A stretch of 64,000 nucleotides of DNA from Rhodovibrio salinarum DSM 9154 (lineage in GTDB: Bacteria; Pseudomonadota; Alphaproteobacteria; Kiloniellales; Rhodovibrionaceae). The notes under the pieces were generated by a model that was given only the letters and a program-made list of their open reading frames with translations, was not told where the DNA came from and did not search any database. This document shows, in pieces, positions 24,962-35,400 of the stretch. How positions within the stretch are numbered: the stretch's first letter is position 1; every line of letters starts with the position of its first letter. The DNA lies in contig NZ_KI911559.1 of the NCBI RefSeq assembly GCF_000515255.1, forward strand, positions 2,553,660-2,617,659, written 5' to 3'. Position numbers and translations under genes: made by a program.

Positions 24962-26551
24962 TTACTCGGCAGCCCGATGTCGCTCGGCGGGAGTCTTGTA
25001 GCCAGACTGCTGGCGCGGCGGGATCGTCTCCGAACGCAACTGACGGATCAGCCCCCAGCACATGAACGCAAGTACGATCGAGAACGGCAGCCCGGAGGTC
25101 ACAGAGGCCGTCTGCAGGGCCTTGAGCGGGTCACCCTCTGTGGCGGCGCCAGCGACCAGCAGAATCGCCGCGACACCCCCCTCTGTCACGGCCCAGAACA
25201 AGCGCTGCTGCCAGATCGGGTGCGGATCGCCGCCGTTAGTCAGCATGTCGACGACGAGCGAGCCGGAGTCCGAAGAGGTGGCGAAGAAGACCGCCACGAC
25301 CACGATCGCCAGCAGCGAGAACAGCGTGACGAACGCGGACGGCAGGGACAACTGCTCGATCAGGACGAACATGGCATCGTTGGTACCAGCCTCAGAGAGG
25401 AGCTGATTGCCGCCATTCAGAAGCATGTCCAACGCGCTGCCGCCGAAGATCGTGAACCACACGATCGAGGCGCCGGTGGGCGCAAGCAAGCAGCCCAGGA
25501 TGAACTGCCGGATCGTACGGCCGCGGCTGATCCGGGCAATGAACATGCCGACGAACGGCGACCAGGCGATCCACCAGCCCCAGTAGAACAACGTCCAGGT
25601 GCTGATCCAGTTGCTACCTTCCTGCGAGAAGGTGAACATCCGCAGGCTCGTCTCCGGCAGGTGCTGGATGTAGTGGCCGGTCGCGCCGATCACGAACTTA
25701 AGGATGAACAGCGTCGGGCCAACAACGAACACGACCAAGGCAAGCAGAATCGCCAGGTACATGTTGATCACGGACAACCGACGCACACCAGCGTCCAAGC
25801 CGGCCATCACCGAGGTCACGGCAACAGCCGTCACCACGCCAATGATAATCACCTGCCAAGAGGCGCTGATCGGCAGACCGAACACTGAGTTCAGACCGGC
25901 GTTGATCTGCGTCGCCCCCAGGCCCAGCGAGGTCGCCAGACCGAACAGCGTGCCGAACACTGCCAGAATGTCGATCAGATTCCCCAGCCAGCCGTACACC
26001 GCTTCGCCGATCAGCGGATAGAACGCCGAAGCCGGGCGCAGCGGCAGATCATGCCGGAAGCAGAAGTACCCCATCGAGAGGCCAACGACGATGTAAACCG
26101 CCCAAGGATGAAGCCCCCAGTGGAAGAACGTCAGGTTCATCGCGGTCACGGCCGCCTCGGCAGTCCCGGGTTCGCCCACCGGTGGTTTGTTGAAGTGGAA
26201 AATCGGCTCGGCAACGCCGTAAAACACTAGGCCGATCCCCATGCCGGCCGTGAACAACATGGAAAACCAGCCCCAGGTGCTCCACTCCGGCTCCTCGTGA
26301 TCCTTGCCGATCTTGATCCGGGCATACGGCGAAAACAGCAAGCAGATCACGAAGACCAGGAACCCGGTGACGGACCCGATGTACCACCAACCGAAGTAGG
26401 TGGAGATTCCGGACTTCATGCTGCTGGCGATGTCGCCGAGATTGCCCGGCGCCAACACCCCCCAAAGCACGAACGCGACCACCATCGCCGCCGAGATCAG
26501 GAACACCGGTGGATTGGTGTGTTCCTTTAAATAGCTGTTTAGGTTAGCCAT
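24962..26551 (-). CDS. BCCT-family betaine/choline/carnitine transporter
   Basis: A 529-residue, twelve-helix osmolyte carrier. It has the glycine-rich TM3 motif GMGIGLVFYGVAEP that lines the betaine and sodium path, and the TM8 signature WTLFYWGWWIAWSPFVGMFIARISRGRTIRQF with the Trp cluster that holds the quaternary ammonium. FFATSSDSGSLVVDMLT near the end is also diagnostic. ATG 26551 lies just after GGAGG; an open frame 26 codons longer lacks a ribosome site. The short termini suggest little osmosensing regulation by the C-tail. It implies uptake of glycine betaine or a similar solute, consistent with salt stress; the exact substrate cannot be read. Confidence 0.95.
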   Translation of the reverse strand: MANLNSYLKEHTNPPVFLISAAMVVAFVLWGVLAPGNLGDIASSMKSGISTYFGWWYIGSVTGFLVFVICLLFSPYARIKIGKDHEEPEWSTWGWFSMLFTAGMGIGLVFYGVAEPIFHFNKPPVGEPGTAEAAVTAMNLTFFHWGLHPWAVYIVVGLSMGYFCFRHDLPLRPASAFYPLIGEAVYGWLGNLIDILAVFGTLFGLATSLGLGATQINAGLNSVFGLPISASWQVIIIGVVTAVAVTSVMAGLDAGVRRLSVINMYLAILLALVVFVVGPTLFILKFVIGATGHYIQHLPETSLRMFTFSQEGSNWISTWTLFYWGWWIAWSPFVGMFIARISRGRTIRQFILGCLLAPTGASIVWFTIFGGSALDMLLNGGNQLLSEAGTNDAMFVLIEQLSLPSAFVTLFSLLAIVVVAVFFATSSDSGSLVVDMLTNGGDPHPIWQQRLFWAVTEGGVAAILLVAGAATEGDPLKALQTASVTSGLPFSIVLAFMCWGLIRQLRSETIPPRQQSGYKTPAERHRAAE

Positions 26552-26850
26552 CCAGCCTCCACGCGGTTTTCCATTATTGGTATGCGAACGAATAGGGGCC
26601 GGGCAGGTTCCGCGTTCGGCACGGCACACAGGCGGCCCATGAAACGTCCGTAGCGTAATCGCGCCGGACCTAGGTGGTCCGGTAAGCCCTTGTCAACAGC
26701 TGTGGTCTTGGCGGCAATCCAGTTCGAGCAAGATTACCCAACAACCCGCCTGCCGCCATACTGCCGCCTCCTGATCCAGAGCGCCATCTGCGTGGCTGCA
26801 CCTGGTCTTCGGGGACATGCCTGAAAGCATACCGCCCCATTTTTCCGGTG
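26552..26850. other. Intergenic region between BCCT and UbiH-type genes
   Basis: A 299-bp stretch with no credible gene. It should contain the BCCT promoter on the minus strand and the 3' end of the UbiH-type transcript. I see no clear terminator or operator. Confidence 0.5.
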
Positions 26851-28131
26851 TCAGGGCGCCCAAGGCGCAATGCCGTCCATCAGTCGCGGCAACGGTCCGA
26901 CTGGCAGCATACCCTGGCGCATCAGCCGAGCCTTGAGTGGGCTGACCCGGTCGATCACGCCGAGCGCGCGTCGACGCAGGAAACCGATCGGGGGCACTTT
27001 ACTCTGGACCGTGCGATTCAGCGTATCCACTGCGAAGGCGCGGGCTACGACGTCTGGCCGGCGTCGGCGCTCGTAGCGTCGTGTGACCTCGGGATCGCCG
27101 ATATCCTCGCCTGCACGCTCGGCCGCGACCAGAACCTCGATGAGCGTGGCGACGTCGGCGATGCCGAGGTTCAGGCCCTGAGCGCCGATCGGCGGCAGGG
27201 CATGCGCGGATTCGCCAACCAGCGCAAGCCGCCGACCAGCGTAGCGATCCGCCAGCAGACTGCCTACCGGATAGGAGAAGCGCGGACCCACGGCCGTCAC
27301 CTCGCCCAGGATCCGTCGGGTCCGACGCTCGACCGCGCGGCGGAAAGCCGCATCGTCCATCGCCAAGAAGTGCTTGGCGCCTGCGTCGCGCTCCACCCAG
27401 ACGACGCTAGAGCGGTTGCCCGGTAGCGGAACCAGTACGAACGGGCCGTTCGGGCGGTGGAACTCGGTCGACGTGCCACGATGGGGACGGCTATGCGCGA
27501 TCGAGAACGCCATCGCTGTCTGCCCATAGCCCCAGCGCCGGGCGCGAATTCCGGCCGCTTCGCGACAGGGGGAACCCTTCCCGTCAGCCCCCACGGCCAG
27601 ACGCGCGTGCACGATCCGCCCGTCGTCGAGCCGCGCGCGCGCACCGTCACGACCGTAATCGATCTGGTCGAGCTTGTGCGGCGCGATGTGCTGCACGGCA
27701 TCGAGTTCGCCGATCTCCGCCAAAAGCGCGCGGCGCAGGGTCGGGTTGGGCACGTTATAGCCGAACGGGCCACCGTCCAAGCGGGCGGAATCGAAGTCTG
27801 CCGTGTGGGGCGTCTCGTCGAACCCAGCGCTGTCGTCGACGATGCGCATCCGCCACAAGCCCTCACTTTCCGCGACGACGCGCGCCCAGACACCTAGCGT
27901 CTCCAATGCCCGAACCGAGGGCATCAGGAGCGCGGTGGTGCGGCCGTCGAGCGTATGCGCAACCTCCGGTTCCGGCGGCTGTGGGTCGACGCAAACGGTA
28001 CGGAAACCGGCGCGGGCAAGCGCGAGCGTCATTGTGAGGCCCGCAATGCCGCCACCGATCACGGCAACATCGGCGGTGATGTCGGCGTCTGCGGTGGGCG
28101 AAGCAACAAAGTCGGCTGGCTGTTCTGTCAT
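26851..28131 (-). CDS. UbiH/UbiF/Coq6-family FAD-dependent hydroxylase
   Basis: A 426-residue flavoprotein monooxygenase, probably a ubiquinone ring hydroxylase. The Rossmann start ADVAVIGGGIAGLTMTLALARAGF binds FAD. GADGKGSPCREAAGI is the DG motif, and LALVGESAHALPPIGAQGLNLGIADV is the GD/GESAHxxPPxxGQGxN motif of the UbiH group. ATG 28131 places the FAD motif at a normal distance. An in-frame ATG at 28246 would add 38 residues and overlap the rhomboid start on the other strand. It is a lone ubi gene here; which ring position it hydroxylates is not predictable. Confidence 0.9.
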   Translation of the reverse strand: MTEQPADFVASPTADADITADVAVIGGGIAGLTMTLALARAGFRTVCVDPQPPEPEVAHTLDGRTTALLMPSVRALETLGVWARVVAESEGLWRMRIVDDSAGFDETPHTADFDSARLDGGPFGYNVPNPTLRRALLAEIGELDAVQHIAPHKLDQIDYGRDGARARLDDGRIVHARLAVGADGKGSPCREAAGIRARRWGYGQTAMAFSIAHSRPHRGTSTEFHRPNGPFVLVPLPGNRSSVVWVERDAGAKHFLAMDDAAFRRAVERRTRRILGEVTAVGPRFSYPVGSLLADRYAGRRLALVGESAHALPPIGAQGLNLGIADVATLIEVLVAAERAGEDIGDPEVTRRYERRRRPDVVARAFAVDTLNRTVQSKVPPIGFLRRRALGVIDRVSPLKARLMRQGMLPVGPLPRLMDGIAPWAP

Positions 28132-28243
28132 GGCGCTGCCGACGATGGCGCGTTGGCGCGCGTATTTCCAGGGGTGTTCGACGTCGCAGTGTGTTTGGGC
28201 CTCGTATTCGACCCGTACCTTGCCACCCCGAGATAGCTTCGCC

Positions 28244-29029
28244 ATGTTGGTTGCGCCGGCTGGCCCCACCCTGCCCCTTTTTCACCGATCGATCGCCGTT
28301 TCCTTGAGCATCCGTCACGACAATCGCCCGCCACCACCGCCGCCGCGCCGGCCCGGCAAATCCGCCATCAACCTGCCGCGTGTCGTCAGCTGGCTGATCG
28401 GAATCAACGTCGCTGTCTACCTGGTTACAGCGGTCATCCCAGTACGCTGGACGAACGCTCTGTTCTTCAACCTGGGCTTCATACCGGCCCGCTGGACCGT
28501 GCTGGACTGGCCCGGCTGGCAGGGATTGGTTTCACCGTTCACCCACCAATTTCTGCATGCCGGGCCCGTCCACCTCATCGTCAACATGGTGATGCTGGCA
28601 GCCTTCGGGGCTGGGGTGGCGAAGATTCTGGGCGGCCGGCGCCTGCTGGCGATCTATCTGGTCAGTGGTCTGGCAGGTGCCGCTCTGCACTGTGCCGTCT
28701 ATCCCGAAACGACGATCCCGGTGGTGGGAGCTTCCGGAGCGATCAGCGGGCTGTTCGGGGCTGTGCTGCGCCTGATGGCGCGTCAGGCGCAGGTGATGGG
28801 ACAACGCACCCGCATCCTGCCGGTCGCGCTGATCTGGATTGCCATCGCAGTGATGACCGGATTTACCGGCGTGCCGGGAGCAAGCGGCGGCGCCCAGGTC
28901 GCATGGGCTGCACACGTTGGCGGGTTTCTGGTGGGGCTGCTCGCTTTCGACCTGTTCACCATCGGTCTGCGTCCGCGCCGCCCACGACATCTGCGCGACA
29001 TCGACGACGATGACGACTTCAGCGCCTGA
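28244..29029 (+). CDS. Rhomboid-family intramembrane serine protease
   Basis: A 261-residue membrane protein with about six helices. After a proline-rich cytoplasmic start come HQFLHAGPVHLIVNMVMLAAFG (the HxxxN segment), GASGAISGLFGAVLR with the catalytic GxSG serine, and AWAAHVGGFLVGLLAFD with the catalytic histidine in AHxxGxxxG. The active-site dyad is therefore intact. It ends in an acidic tail DIDDDDDF. ATG 28244 is the first ATG after a possible leader, but has a poor ribosome site; TTG 28304 is an alternative. Its substrate is unknown. It is divergent from the UbiH-type gene and 54 nt ahead of the MFS gene. Confidence 0.88.
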   Translation: MLVAPAGPTLPLFHRSIAVSLSIRHDNRPPPPPPRRPGKSAINLPRVVSWLIGINVAVYLVTAVIPVRWTNALFFNLGFIPARWTVLDWPGWQGLVSPFTHQFLHAGPVHLIVNMVMLAAFGAGVAKILGGRRLLAIYLVSGLAGAALHCAVYPETTIPVVGASGAISGLFGAVLRLMARQAQVMGQRTRILPVALIWIAIAVMTGFTGVPGASGGAQVAWAAHVGGFLVGLLAFDLFTIGLRPRRPRHLRDIDDDDDFSA

Positions 29030-29083
29030 GCCTTTCCCGAACTACCGTTCCATCCCGATCCGTATAACAACAAGATAGCCGAC

Positions 29084-30334
29084 GTGCGCTCCTACCTGTC
29101 CTTCCTCGCGCGAAACCCGCGTTTCCTGACATTCGGCACCCTGGCTGCATTCTTTTCCAGCTTCGGGCAGACCTTCTTCATCGCCTTGTTCGGCGGGGCG
29201 TGGCGCGCGGAGTTCGAGCTGAGCCACGGCGGCTACGGGTCGATCTACTCGGCGGCCACGTTGATGAGCGGGGCGTGCCTGATCTGGCTGGGCAAGAAAA
29301 TCGACCGGGTCGACCTGCGGCACTATACCGTGTTCGTGTGCCTGGGTTTAACGGCGGCTTGCCTGTTTACCGCCGTGGTCTCCAGCGCCTGGATGCTCGT
29401 GCCGGCCTTCTTCGCCCTCCGCCTGACCGGTCAGGGGCTGATGAGCCATGTCTCCAACGTCGCCATGGCCCGCTATTTCCAGCTCGACCGCGGCAAGGCG
29501 ATCAGTATCGCCTCGCTGGGTCACCCGCTGGGCGAGGCCATCTTGCCGACACTCGCCGTCTTGCTGATCGGCGCGTTGGGATGGCGGTTCAGCTGGGGGG
29601 TGTTCGGCGGACTGCTGCTGATCGGCTTGATACCGCTGATGCTGTGGCTGCTGCGAGGGCACGGGGCGCGCGAGCAAGCGCGCCAGAACGCAGCCGCGGC
29701 CACTGAGGCAAACCAAGATGCGCACTCCTGGTCGCTGCGGCAGGTACTGCGCGATCCGGTATTTTACCCGGTGATCATCTGCATGCTGGCTCCGCCGTTC
29801 ATCACCACGGGGCTGTTCTTCCACCAAGTGCACCTGGCAGAGACCAAGGGCTGGTCGCTGGAATGGCTGGCAACCTGCTTCGCCGGTTTCGCCGGCGCAC
29901 AGGTGCTGGCGAGCCTCATCGCCGGGGCACTCGCCGACCGGACGGGGGCAATCCGCATGCTGCCCTTCTATCTGCCGACGCTCGGATTGGCCGCGCTGGT
30001 GTTGGCGGTGTTCGATCATCCGGCCGCAGCCGCGGTCTATCTCTTCCTGGCGGGCCTGACGGGCGGGGCCAACTTCATCCTACTGGGCGCGGTCTTCGCG
30101 GAGCTGTACGGCACCGGCCACCTCGGCGGAATCCGTAGTGTCGTGCAGGCCTGCATGGTCTTTGCCACCGCCGGTGCGCCAGCCCTGTTCGGCTGGCTGC
30201 TCGATGCCGATATCGGGTTCGAGGCGCTGACGGTGGGCTGCACCCTCTACGTCGCCGGCGCCGTCCTGCTGCTGGCGCTGCTGCAAATGCCGCTGCGCGC
30301 CCGCGCCGCGCAACAGACAGCGGCCAAGGTCTAG
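29084..30334 (+). CDS. MFS transporter
   Basis: A 416-residue major facilitator protein with twelve predicted membrane helices and a central loop near residues 190-215. It has NPRFLTFGTLAAFFSSFGQTFFIALFGG as TM1, WLGKKIDRVDLRHY as the loop 2-3 motif A variant, and ARYFQLDRGKAISIASLGHPLGEA around TM5. It resembles the monocarboxylate/oxalate-formate-like branch, but no substrate can be given. GTG 29084 fits the usual N-terminus. It follows the rhomboid gene by 54 nt and is convergent with the CBS gene 15 nt away. Confidence 0.88.
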   Translation: MRSYLSFLARNPRFLTFGTLAAFFSSFGQTFFIALFGGAWRAEFELSHGGYGSIYSAATLMSGACLIWLGKKIDRVDLRHYTVFVCLGLTAACLFTAVVSSAWMLVPAFFALRLTGQGLMSHVSNVAMARYFQLDRGKAISIASLGHPLGEAILPTLAVLLIGALGWRFSWGVFGGLLLIGLIPLMLWLLRGHGAREQARQNAAAATEANQDAHSWSLRQVLRDPVFYPVIICMLAPPFITTGLFFHQVHLAETKGWSLEWLATCFAGFAGAQVLASLIAGALADRTGAIRMLPFYLPTLGLAALVLAVFDHPAAAAVYLFLAGLTGGANFILLGAVFAELYGTGHLGGIRSVVQACMVFATAGAPALFGWLLDADIGFEALTVGCTLYVAGAVLLLALLQMPLRARAAQQTAAKV

Positions 30335-30349
30335 TCGGCTGCAATCGCG

Positions 30350-30787
30350 CTACCAGAGTTCTTCGGCAATCGCGCCCTCGAAGACGATCTCGTCCTGCAC
30401 CTGCGCCAGCTCGTCAGCCAGGAAGTCGCGCAGGGAGACGATTCCAACGATCCTGCCGCCATCGACTATTGGAAGGTGGCGGATCCGGTTCTCCGCCATC
30501 AGCTGCAGGCCGTTGACCGCCCGGCTCTCGGGGTGGCCGATGATGACATCCCGCGTCATCACCTCGGCAACGGAGGTGCCGTTCGGATCGAGCCCGGCGG
30601 CCACGGTCCGGTAAGTCACGTCACGCTCCGACAGGATACCGCTTAGCCGGCCGCCGTCGCTCACCAGCACCGCACCGATCTGGTGATCGCGCATCATCCG
30701 TGCGGCATCCGCAACCGTGCTCTCAGACCCAACCGCCCGCAACTCAGCCTTGCCGCACATCTGTGCCAAGGTCCGCCCTGTCGTCAT
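30350..30787 (-). CDS. CBS-domain pair protein
   Basis: A 145-residue protein composed of two CBS domains. The first reads STVADAARMMRDHQIGAVLVSDGGRLSGILSERDVTYR. The second reads ESRAVNGLQLMAENRIRHLPIVDGGRIVGIVSLRDFL. CBS pairs bind adenosyl nucleotides such as AMP, ATP or NAD and often regulate a partner. It has no catalytic domain. AGGAG precedes ATG 30787. The context (MFS, SDR) gives no clue to its partner. Confidence 0.92.
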   Translation of the reverse strand: MTTGRTLAQMCGKAELRAVGSESTVADAARMMRDHQIGAVLVSDGGRLSGILSERDVTYRTVAAGLDPNGTSVAEVMTRDVIIGHPESRAVNGLQLMAENRIRHLPIVDGGRIVGIVSLRDFLADELAQVQDEIVFEGAIAEELW

Positions 30788-30912
30788 GGCTCCACTCCTC
30801 CCACCGTCGGCTTCTCCGCGCCGCCTGAAACAGAACCTTAGCAAAGGCGCCTTCACTGGGCTATAGAACAGACCTGTCCTGCAGCAATATCGGATTTGGG
30901 TTGCCCCCGGCG

Positions 30913-31671
30913 TTACAATTGGGCGCTATGCCCGCCATCGACGGTGAGCGTGGTCCCGGTCATAAAACCGGACAGATCGGAGGCGAGCAGCAGGAGCGGC
31001 CCGTCCAGGTCCTCCGGCACGCCAGTGCGGCCCTGCGGGATCCGCGCCTTCAGCGTCTTGCCCGCCGCGCTTGCCAGAAATTCCCGATTGATGTCCGTCT
31101 CGATGTAACCAGGCACGATCGCGTTGACCCGGATACCGTGCGGCGCCCATTCCACCGCCAGCGCCCGGGTAAGCGAGATCAGCCCACCCTTGCTGGCGGA
31201 ATAGGCCGGCACCCAGGGACGGCCCTGAATGCCCAGGATCGAGGCGATGTTGATGATGCTGCCGCCATGGCCCAGGCGCATCATGTGCCGGGCGGTTTGC
31301 TGCGCCATCATCCAGGCACCGCGCAAATTGGTCTCGATCACCGCGTCCCAGTCGGCAAGCGCCATTTCGTGGGCATCCCCGCGGAGGACCATCCCGGCGT
31401 TGTTCACCATAATCGACAGGCCGCCCAGTTCCGTCTCCGCGACGTCGAGCACGTGGCGCACACTGTCGGGATCGGTGACATCGAGCTGGATGGCGATCGC
31501 CCGGCCGTCGAATTCGGCAATCTCCTGCACGAGCGAGTCCAGCCGATCGACCCGGCGTGCTGCCACGGCAACCTTGGCCCCGGCTTGTGCCAGCGTGATC
31601 GCGAACCGGCGGCCAAGACCGCTCGACGCGCCGGTGACGAGCGCGGCCTTGCCGCTCAGATCGAAGCTCAT
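30913..31671 (-). CDS. Short-chain dehydrogenase/reductase
   Basis: A 252-residue classical SDR. It has the dinucleotide motif TGASSGLG near residue 13, DVTDP, NNAG, and the catalytic Ser in INIAS with YSASK (Tyr and Lys). The C-terminal VNAIVPGYIETDINREFL and MTGTTLTVDGG are typical. Arg residues after the second strand (AARRVDRL) suggest NADP preference. Substrate unknown. A GGAGG site precedes ATG 31671. It is divergent from the FrnE-like gene. Confidence 0.93.
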   Translation of the reverse strand: MSFDLSGKAALVTGASSGLGRRFAITLAQAGAKVAVAARRVDRLDSLVQEIAEFDGRAIAIQLDVTDPDSVRHVLDVAETELGGLSIMVNNAGMVLRGDAHEMALADWDAVIETNLRGAWMMAQQTARHMMRLGHGGSIINIASILGIQGRPWVPAYSASKGGLISLTRALAVEWAPHGIRVNAIVPGYIETDINREFLASAAGKTLKARIPQGRTGVPEDLDGPLLLLASDLSGFMTGTTLTVDGGHSAQL

Positions 31672-31791
31672 GCCCGCCTCCCCGGCCACCCTGGGTCTGT
31701 CCGATCCACCTTTTCATACATGGTTCGGCTGGCCAGCACCCCCGTCAAGCCCTAGCTGTATGCGAGGTTCAAAAGCCGTGAGGCCACCACC

Positions 31792-32433
31792 ATGCGCATC
31801 GACATCTACTCGGACACGATCTGTCCCTGGTGCTTCATCGGGAAACGCCGGCTCGAGCGGGCGCTGGCCGAACGCCCACAGCCGGACTTGAAGATTCACT
31901 GGCGGACCTTCCAGCTCAACCCGGACATGCCCGCCGGCGGCCTCGACCGGCAGGATTACCTGGCACGCAAGTTCGGCGGGGCAGAAAACGCCGACCGCGT
32001 CTACGCCGCCGTCCGTCAGGCAGGCAATGAGGAAGGGCTCGCCTTCGACTTCGAAGCGATCGAGCGCACCCCCAACAGCCTGATGTCGCACCGCCTGCTG
32101 CGCTTCGCCGGGGAACGCGGCGACCAGGACCCGCTCGTGGAGCGGCTGTTCAACCTCTACTTCATCGAAGGCGGCAATCTGGAAGACCCGGACGTACTGA
32201 TTCAGGCTGCGGCGGATTCCGGCTTCGATCCCGACGCCGCGCGCGGCTACCTGGAGGCCGGCGCCGGCATCCAGGAGACTCAGGAAGAGGACATGCAGGC
32301 CCGTAAGGCCGGCATCCAGGGGGTGCCCACCTTCATCCTGAACGGCCAATACGCGCTGTCGGGCGCGCAGGAGCCCAAGGTGCTGTTCCAGATGTTCGAC
32401 CTGGCCCGGGAGGAAAAGGGCGCCGCGGAGTAA
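31792..32433 (+). CDS. DsbA-family oxidoreductase (FrnE-like)
   Basis: A 213-residue thioredoxin-fold protein beginning MRIDIYSDTICPWCFIGKRRLERAL, with the CPWC redox motif at residues 11-14. IHWRTFQLNPDMPAGG, TPNSLMSHRLLRFA and GIQGVPTFILNGQYALSGAQ (cis-Pro loop GVP) follow in the FrnE order. There is no signal peptide, so it should act in the cytoplasm as a disulfide reductase/isomerase or in stress protection. It is convergent with mfd, with only 20 nt between the stops. Confidence 0.92.
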   Translation: MRIDIYSDTICPWCFIGKRRLERALAERPQPDLKIHWRTFQLNPDMPAGGLDRQDYLARKFGGAENADRVYAAVRQAGNEEGLAFDFEAIERTPNSLMSHRLLRFAGERGDQDPLVERLFNLYFIEGGNLEDPDVLIQAAADSGFDPDAARGYLEAGAGIQETQEEDMQARKAGIQGVPTFILNGQYALSGAQEPKVLFQMFDLAREEKGAAE

Positions 32434-32453
32434 GGGCGCGGGCGGCGCCTGCC

Positions 32454-35400
32454 CTACGCCGCCTGCTGCGGCTGCGCCAGCCTGGCCAGGCGCTCGACCA
32501 GATGACGGATGCCCTGAACGCGCTGCTCGGGGGTGTTCCAGGTGCGCTTGTAGACCAGCTTGTGGTCCGGGCGAAGCTGCACCTGGCCCGGCGCCTCCTG
32601 GATGAACTGTACCAGCGCGTCCGGCCGGGCAAACTGATCCTGGTGGAAGGTCAGGACGGCACCCTTCGGCCCGGCGTCCACCTTTTCCACGCCGGCATCG
32701 CGGCAGAGCTGCTTGATCTGAATGACCTGCAGCAGGTTCTCCACCTCCGGCGGCAGCGGCCCGAAACGGTCGATCAGCTCGGACGCGAAGGCGTCGATAT
32801 CCTGCTTGTCGACCAGCGTCGAGATCCGGCGGTACAGCCCCAGACGCACGTTCAGGTCCTGTACATAGCGTTCAGGGATCAACACGCTGGTGCCGATGTT
32901 GATCTGCGGGGTGAAGCCTTCCTCCGCACTCGCCTCGGCACCGCCGCGGCCAGCGCCCTGCTTGGCCTGGGAGACCGCTTCCTCCAGCATCTGCTGGTAG
33001 AGCTCGATGCCGACCTCCTTGACGTGGCCGGACTGCTCCTCGCCGACGAGGTTGCCGGCACCGCGGATGTCCATGTCGTGGCTGGCAAGCGTGAAGCCGG
33101 CGCCCAGGTGATCGAGCTGCTGCATCACGTGCAGGCGCTTCTCCGCCGCGTCGGTCAGCTTACGGCCGGGCTTCAATGTCAGATACGCGTAGCCGCGCTG
33201 CTTCGACCGGCCGATCCGGCCGCGCAGCTGGTAGAGTTGGCTGAGGCCGTACATGTCCGCCCGGTGGATGATCAGCGTGTTAGCGGTCGGCACGTCGAGC
33301 CCGCTTTCGATGATGTGGGTCGAGAGCAGCACGTCGTACTGGCCCTCGTAGAACTCCGTCATCACCTTCTCGAGTTCCTTCGCGCCCATCTGGCCGTGAG
33401 CGACGGCGACTTTGACCTCCGGCACCAGCTTTTCCAGCCGGTCGGTCACCTCGGCCAGGTCCTCGATCCGTGGGCAGACGTAAAAGGTCTGCCCGCCGCG
33501 CCAGTGCTCCCGCATGATCGCCTCACGCACGACCACGGGATCGAACGGCAACACGAAGGTGCGCACCGCCAAGCGGTCGACCGGTGGGGTCGAGATCAGC
33601 GACATCTCGCGCACGCCTGACAGCGAGAGCTGCAGCGTCCGGGGGATCGGCGTGGCGGTCAGGGTGAGCACGTGCAGATCGCCGCGCAGCTCCTTCAGCT
33701 TCTCTTTCTGCTTGACGCCGAAGTGCTGCTCCTCGTCGACGATCAGCATGCCGAGATCGCGGAACTGCACTTCCTTGCCCAGCAGCGCGTGCGTGCCGAC
33801 GACGATATCGGCCTTGCCGTCCTCGAGGTCCTGCTTGACCTGCTTGGTCTCCTTCGCCGTTACCAGCCGGGAAAGCTGGCGCACCTGCAGCGGATAGCCC
33901 TGGAAGCGCTGTTGGAAGGTCTCCGCATGCTGGCGAGCGAGCAGCGTGGTCGGGACGATCACCGCCACCTGCTTGCCGTTCATCGCCGCGACGAAGGCCG
34001 CGCGCATCGCCACTTCCGTCTTGCCGAAGCCGACGTCGCCGCAGATCAGCCGGTCCATCGGCTTGCCTGCCTGCAGGTCGGCCAACGTCTCCTCGATCGC
34101 GTTAAGCTGGTCGTCGGTCTCAGCGTAGGGGAAGCGGGCGCAGAACTCGTCGAACTCCTGCGGCGGGGACAGCGGCTCCATGCGCTTGAGCTGACGGTCG
34201 GCGGCGATCTTGATCAGCCCGTCGGCGATCTCCTTGACCCGCTCCTTCACGCGGGCCTTGCGGGCCTGCCAGTTGCCCTGCCCCAGCTTGTCGAGCTGGA
34301 TGCCGTCCTCTTCCGAGCCGTAGCGGGACAGCACCTCAATGTTCTCGACCGGCACGAACAGACGGTCACCACCAGCATAGGTGACCTTCAGCATGTCGTG
34401 CGGCGCGCCGCCGACATCCATGTTGATCAGACCGTCGTAGCGCCCAATGCCGTGATCGACGTGCACGACCAGGTCGCCCTCGTGCAGGCTGGAGACCTCG
34501 GTCAGGAAGTTCTCTGCCTTGCGCTTGCGTCCGCGCGGTCGGGCGATCCGTTCGCCCAGGATGTCCTGCTCGCTGATCAGCGCGGCAGAATCCCCGACGA
34601 AACCGTGCTCGAGCGCGAGTGTCACCAGCGCGACCTGCCCGGCGGGAAGCTGGCGCGCCTCGGGCCAGCTCGACACGGCCGCCAGGTTCTCGATGCCATG
34701 CTCCTTCAACACGCTTTCCAGGCGCTGACAGGAACCTTCGGTGTAGCCGGCGACCGCCACCCGGCGCCCGTTGCCGCGCTCCTGGCGGATCGCGGTCTTG
34801 AGCGTGGTGTAAGGCTCGCCCGCCTCGCCTTTCTTGCGTGCAGCGGAGAAATCGTGTCCTGGCGCCCCGCGAGCATCCAGTACGGCCGTTTCGGTGTCGG
34901 TCGGTGCGTTGTAGGGCTGGAACTGCGCGACCGGCCGGGCCTCTAGGGTACGCGACCACTCCTCGGCGCTCAGGTACAGGCGCTCCGGCTCCAACGGCTT
35001 GTAGGAGGGAACGTCCAGCCCCTCGGTGCTCTGCACCGTCTTGCGGGCATCGTAGAAGTCGTGGATCGTCTCCAGACGGCTTGCCCGGCTTTCCTCCACC
35101 TGCCGTTCCATCGTGACCGGCGTGGTCTCGGGCAGATAGTCGAACAGGGTGGCCATCCGCGCGTAGAACAGCGGCAGCCAGTGCTCCATGCCGGTGTAGG
35201 GCCGGCCTTCGCTCACCGCAGCGTAGAGCGGATCGTCCTTGGACGGCGTGCCGAAAATCTCGCGATAGGCCGTACGGAACCGCTCGACCGTGTCGTCCTC
35301 CAGCACGACCTCACTCACCGGCTTCAGCGTGAAGCCGGGATGATTGCCGGTGGTGCGTTGGGACAGCGGGTCGAAGGTGCGCACGCTCTCCAGCTCGTCG

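Noticed and set aside
32433-32455. Hairpin between the FrnE-like gene and mfd
   Set aside because: Only about 6 bp of stem with a large loop and no U-tract; too weak to call a terminator.
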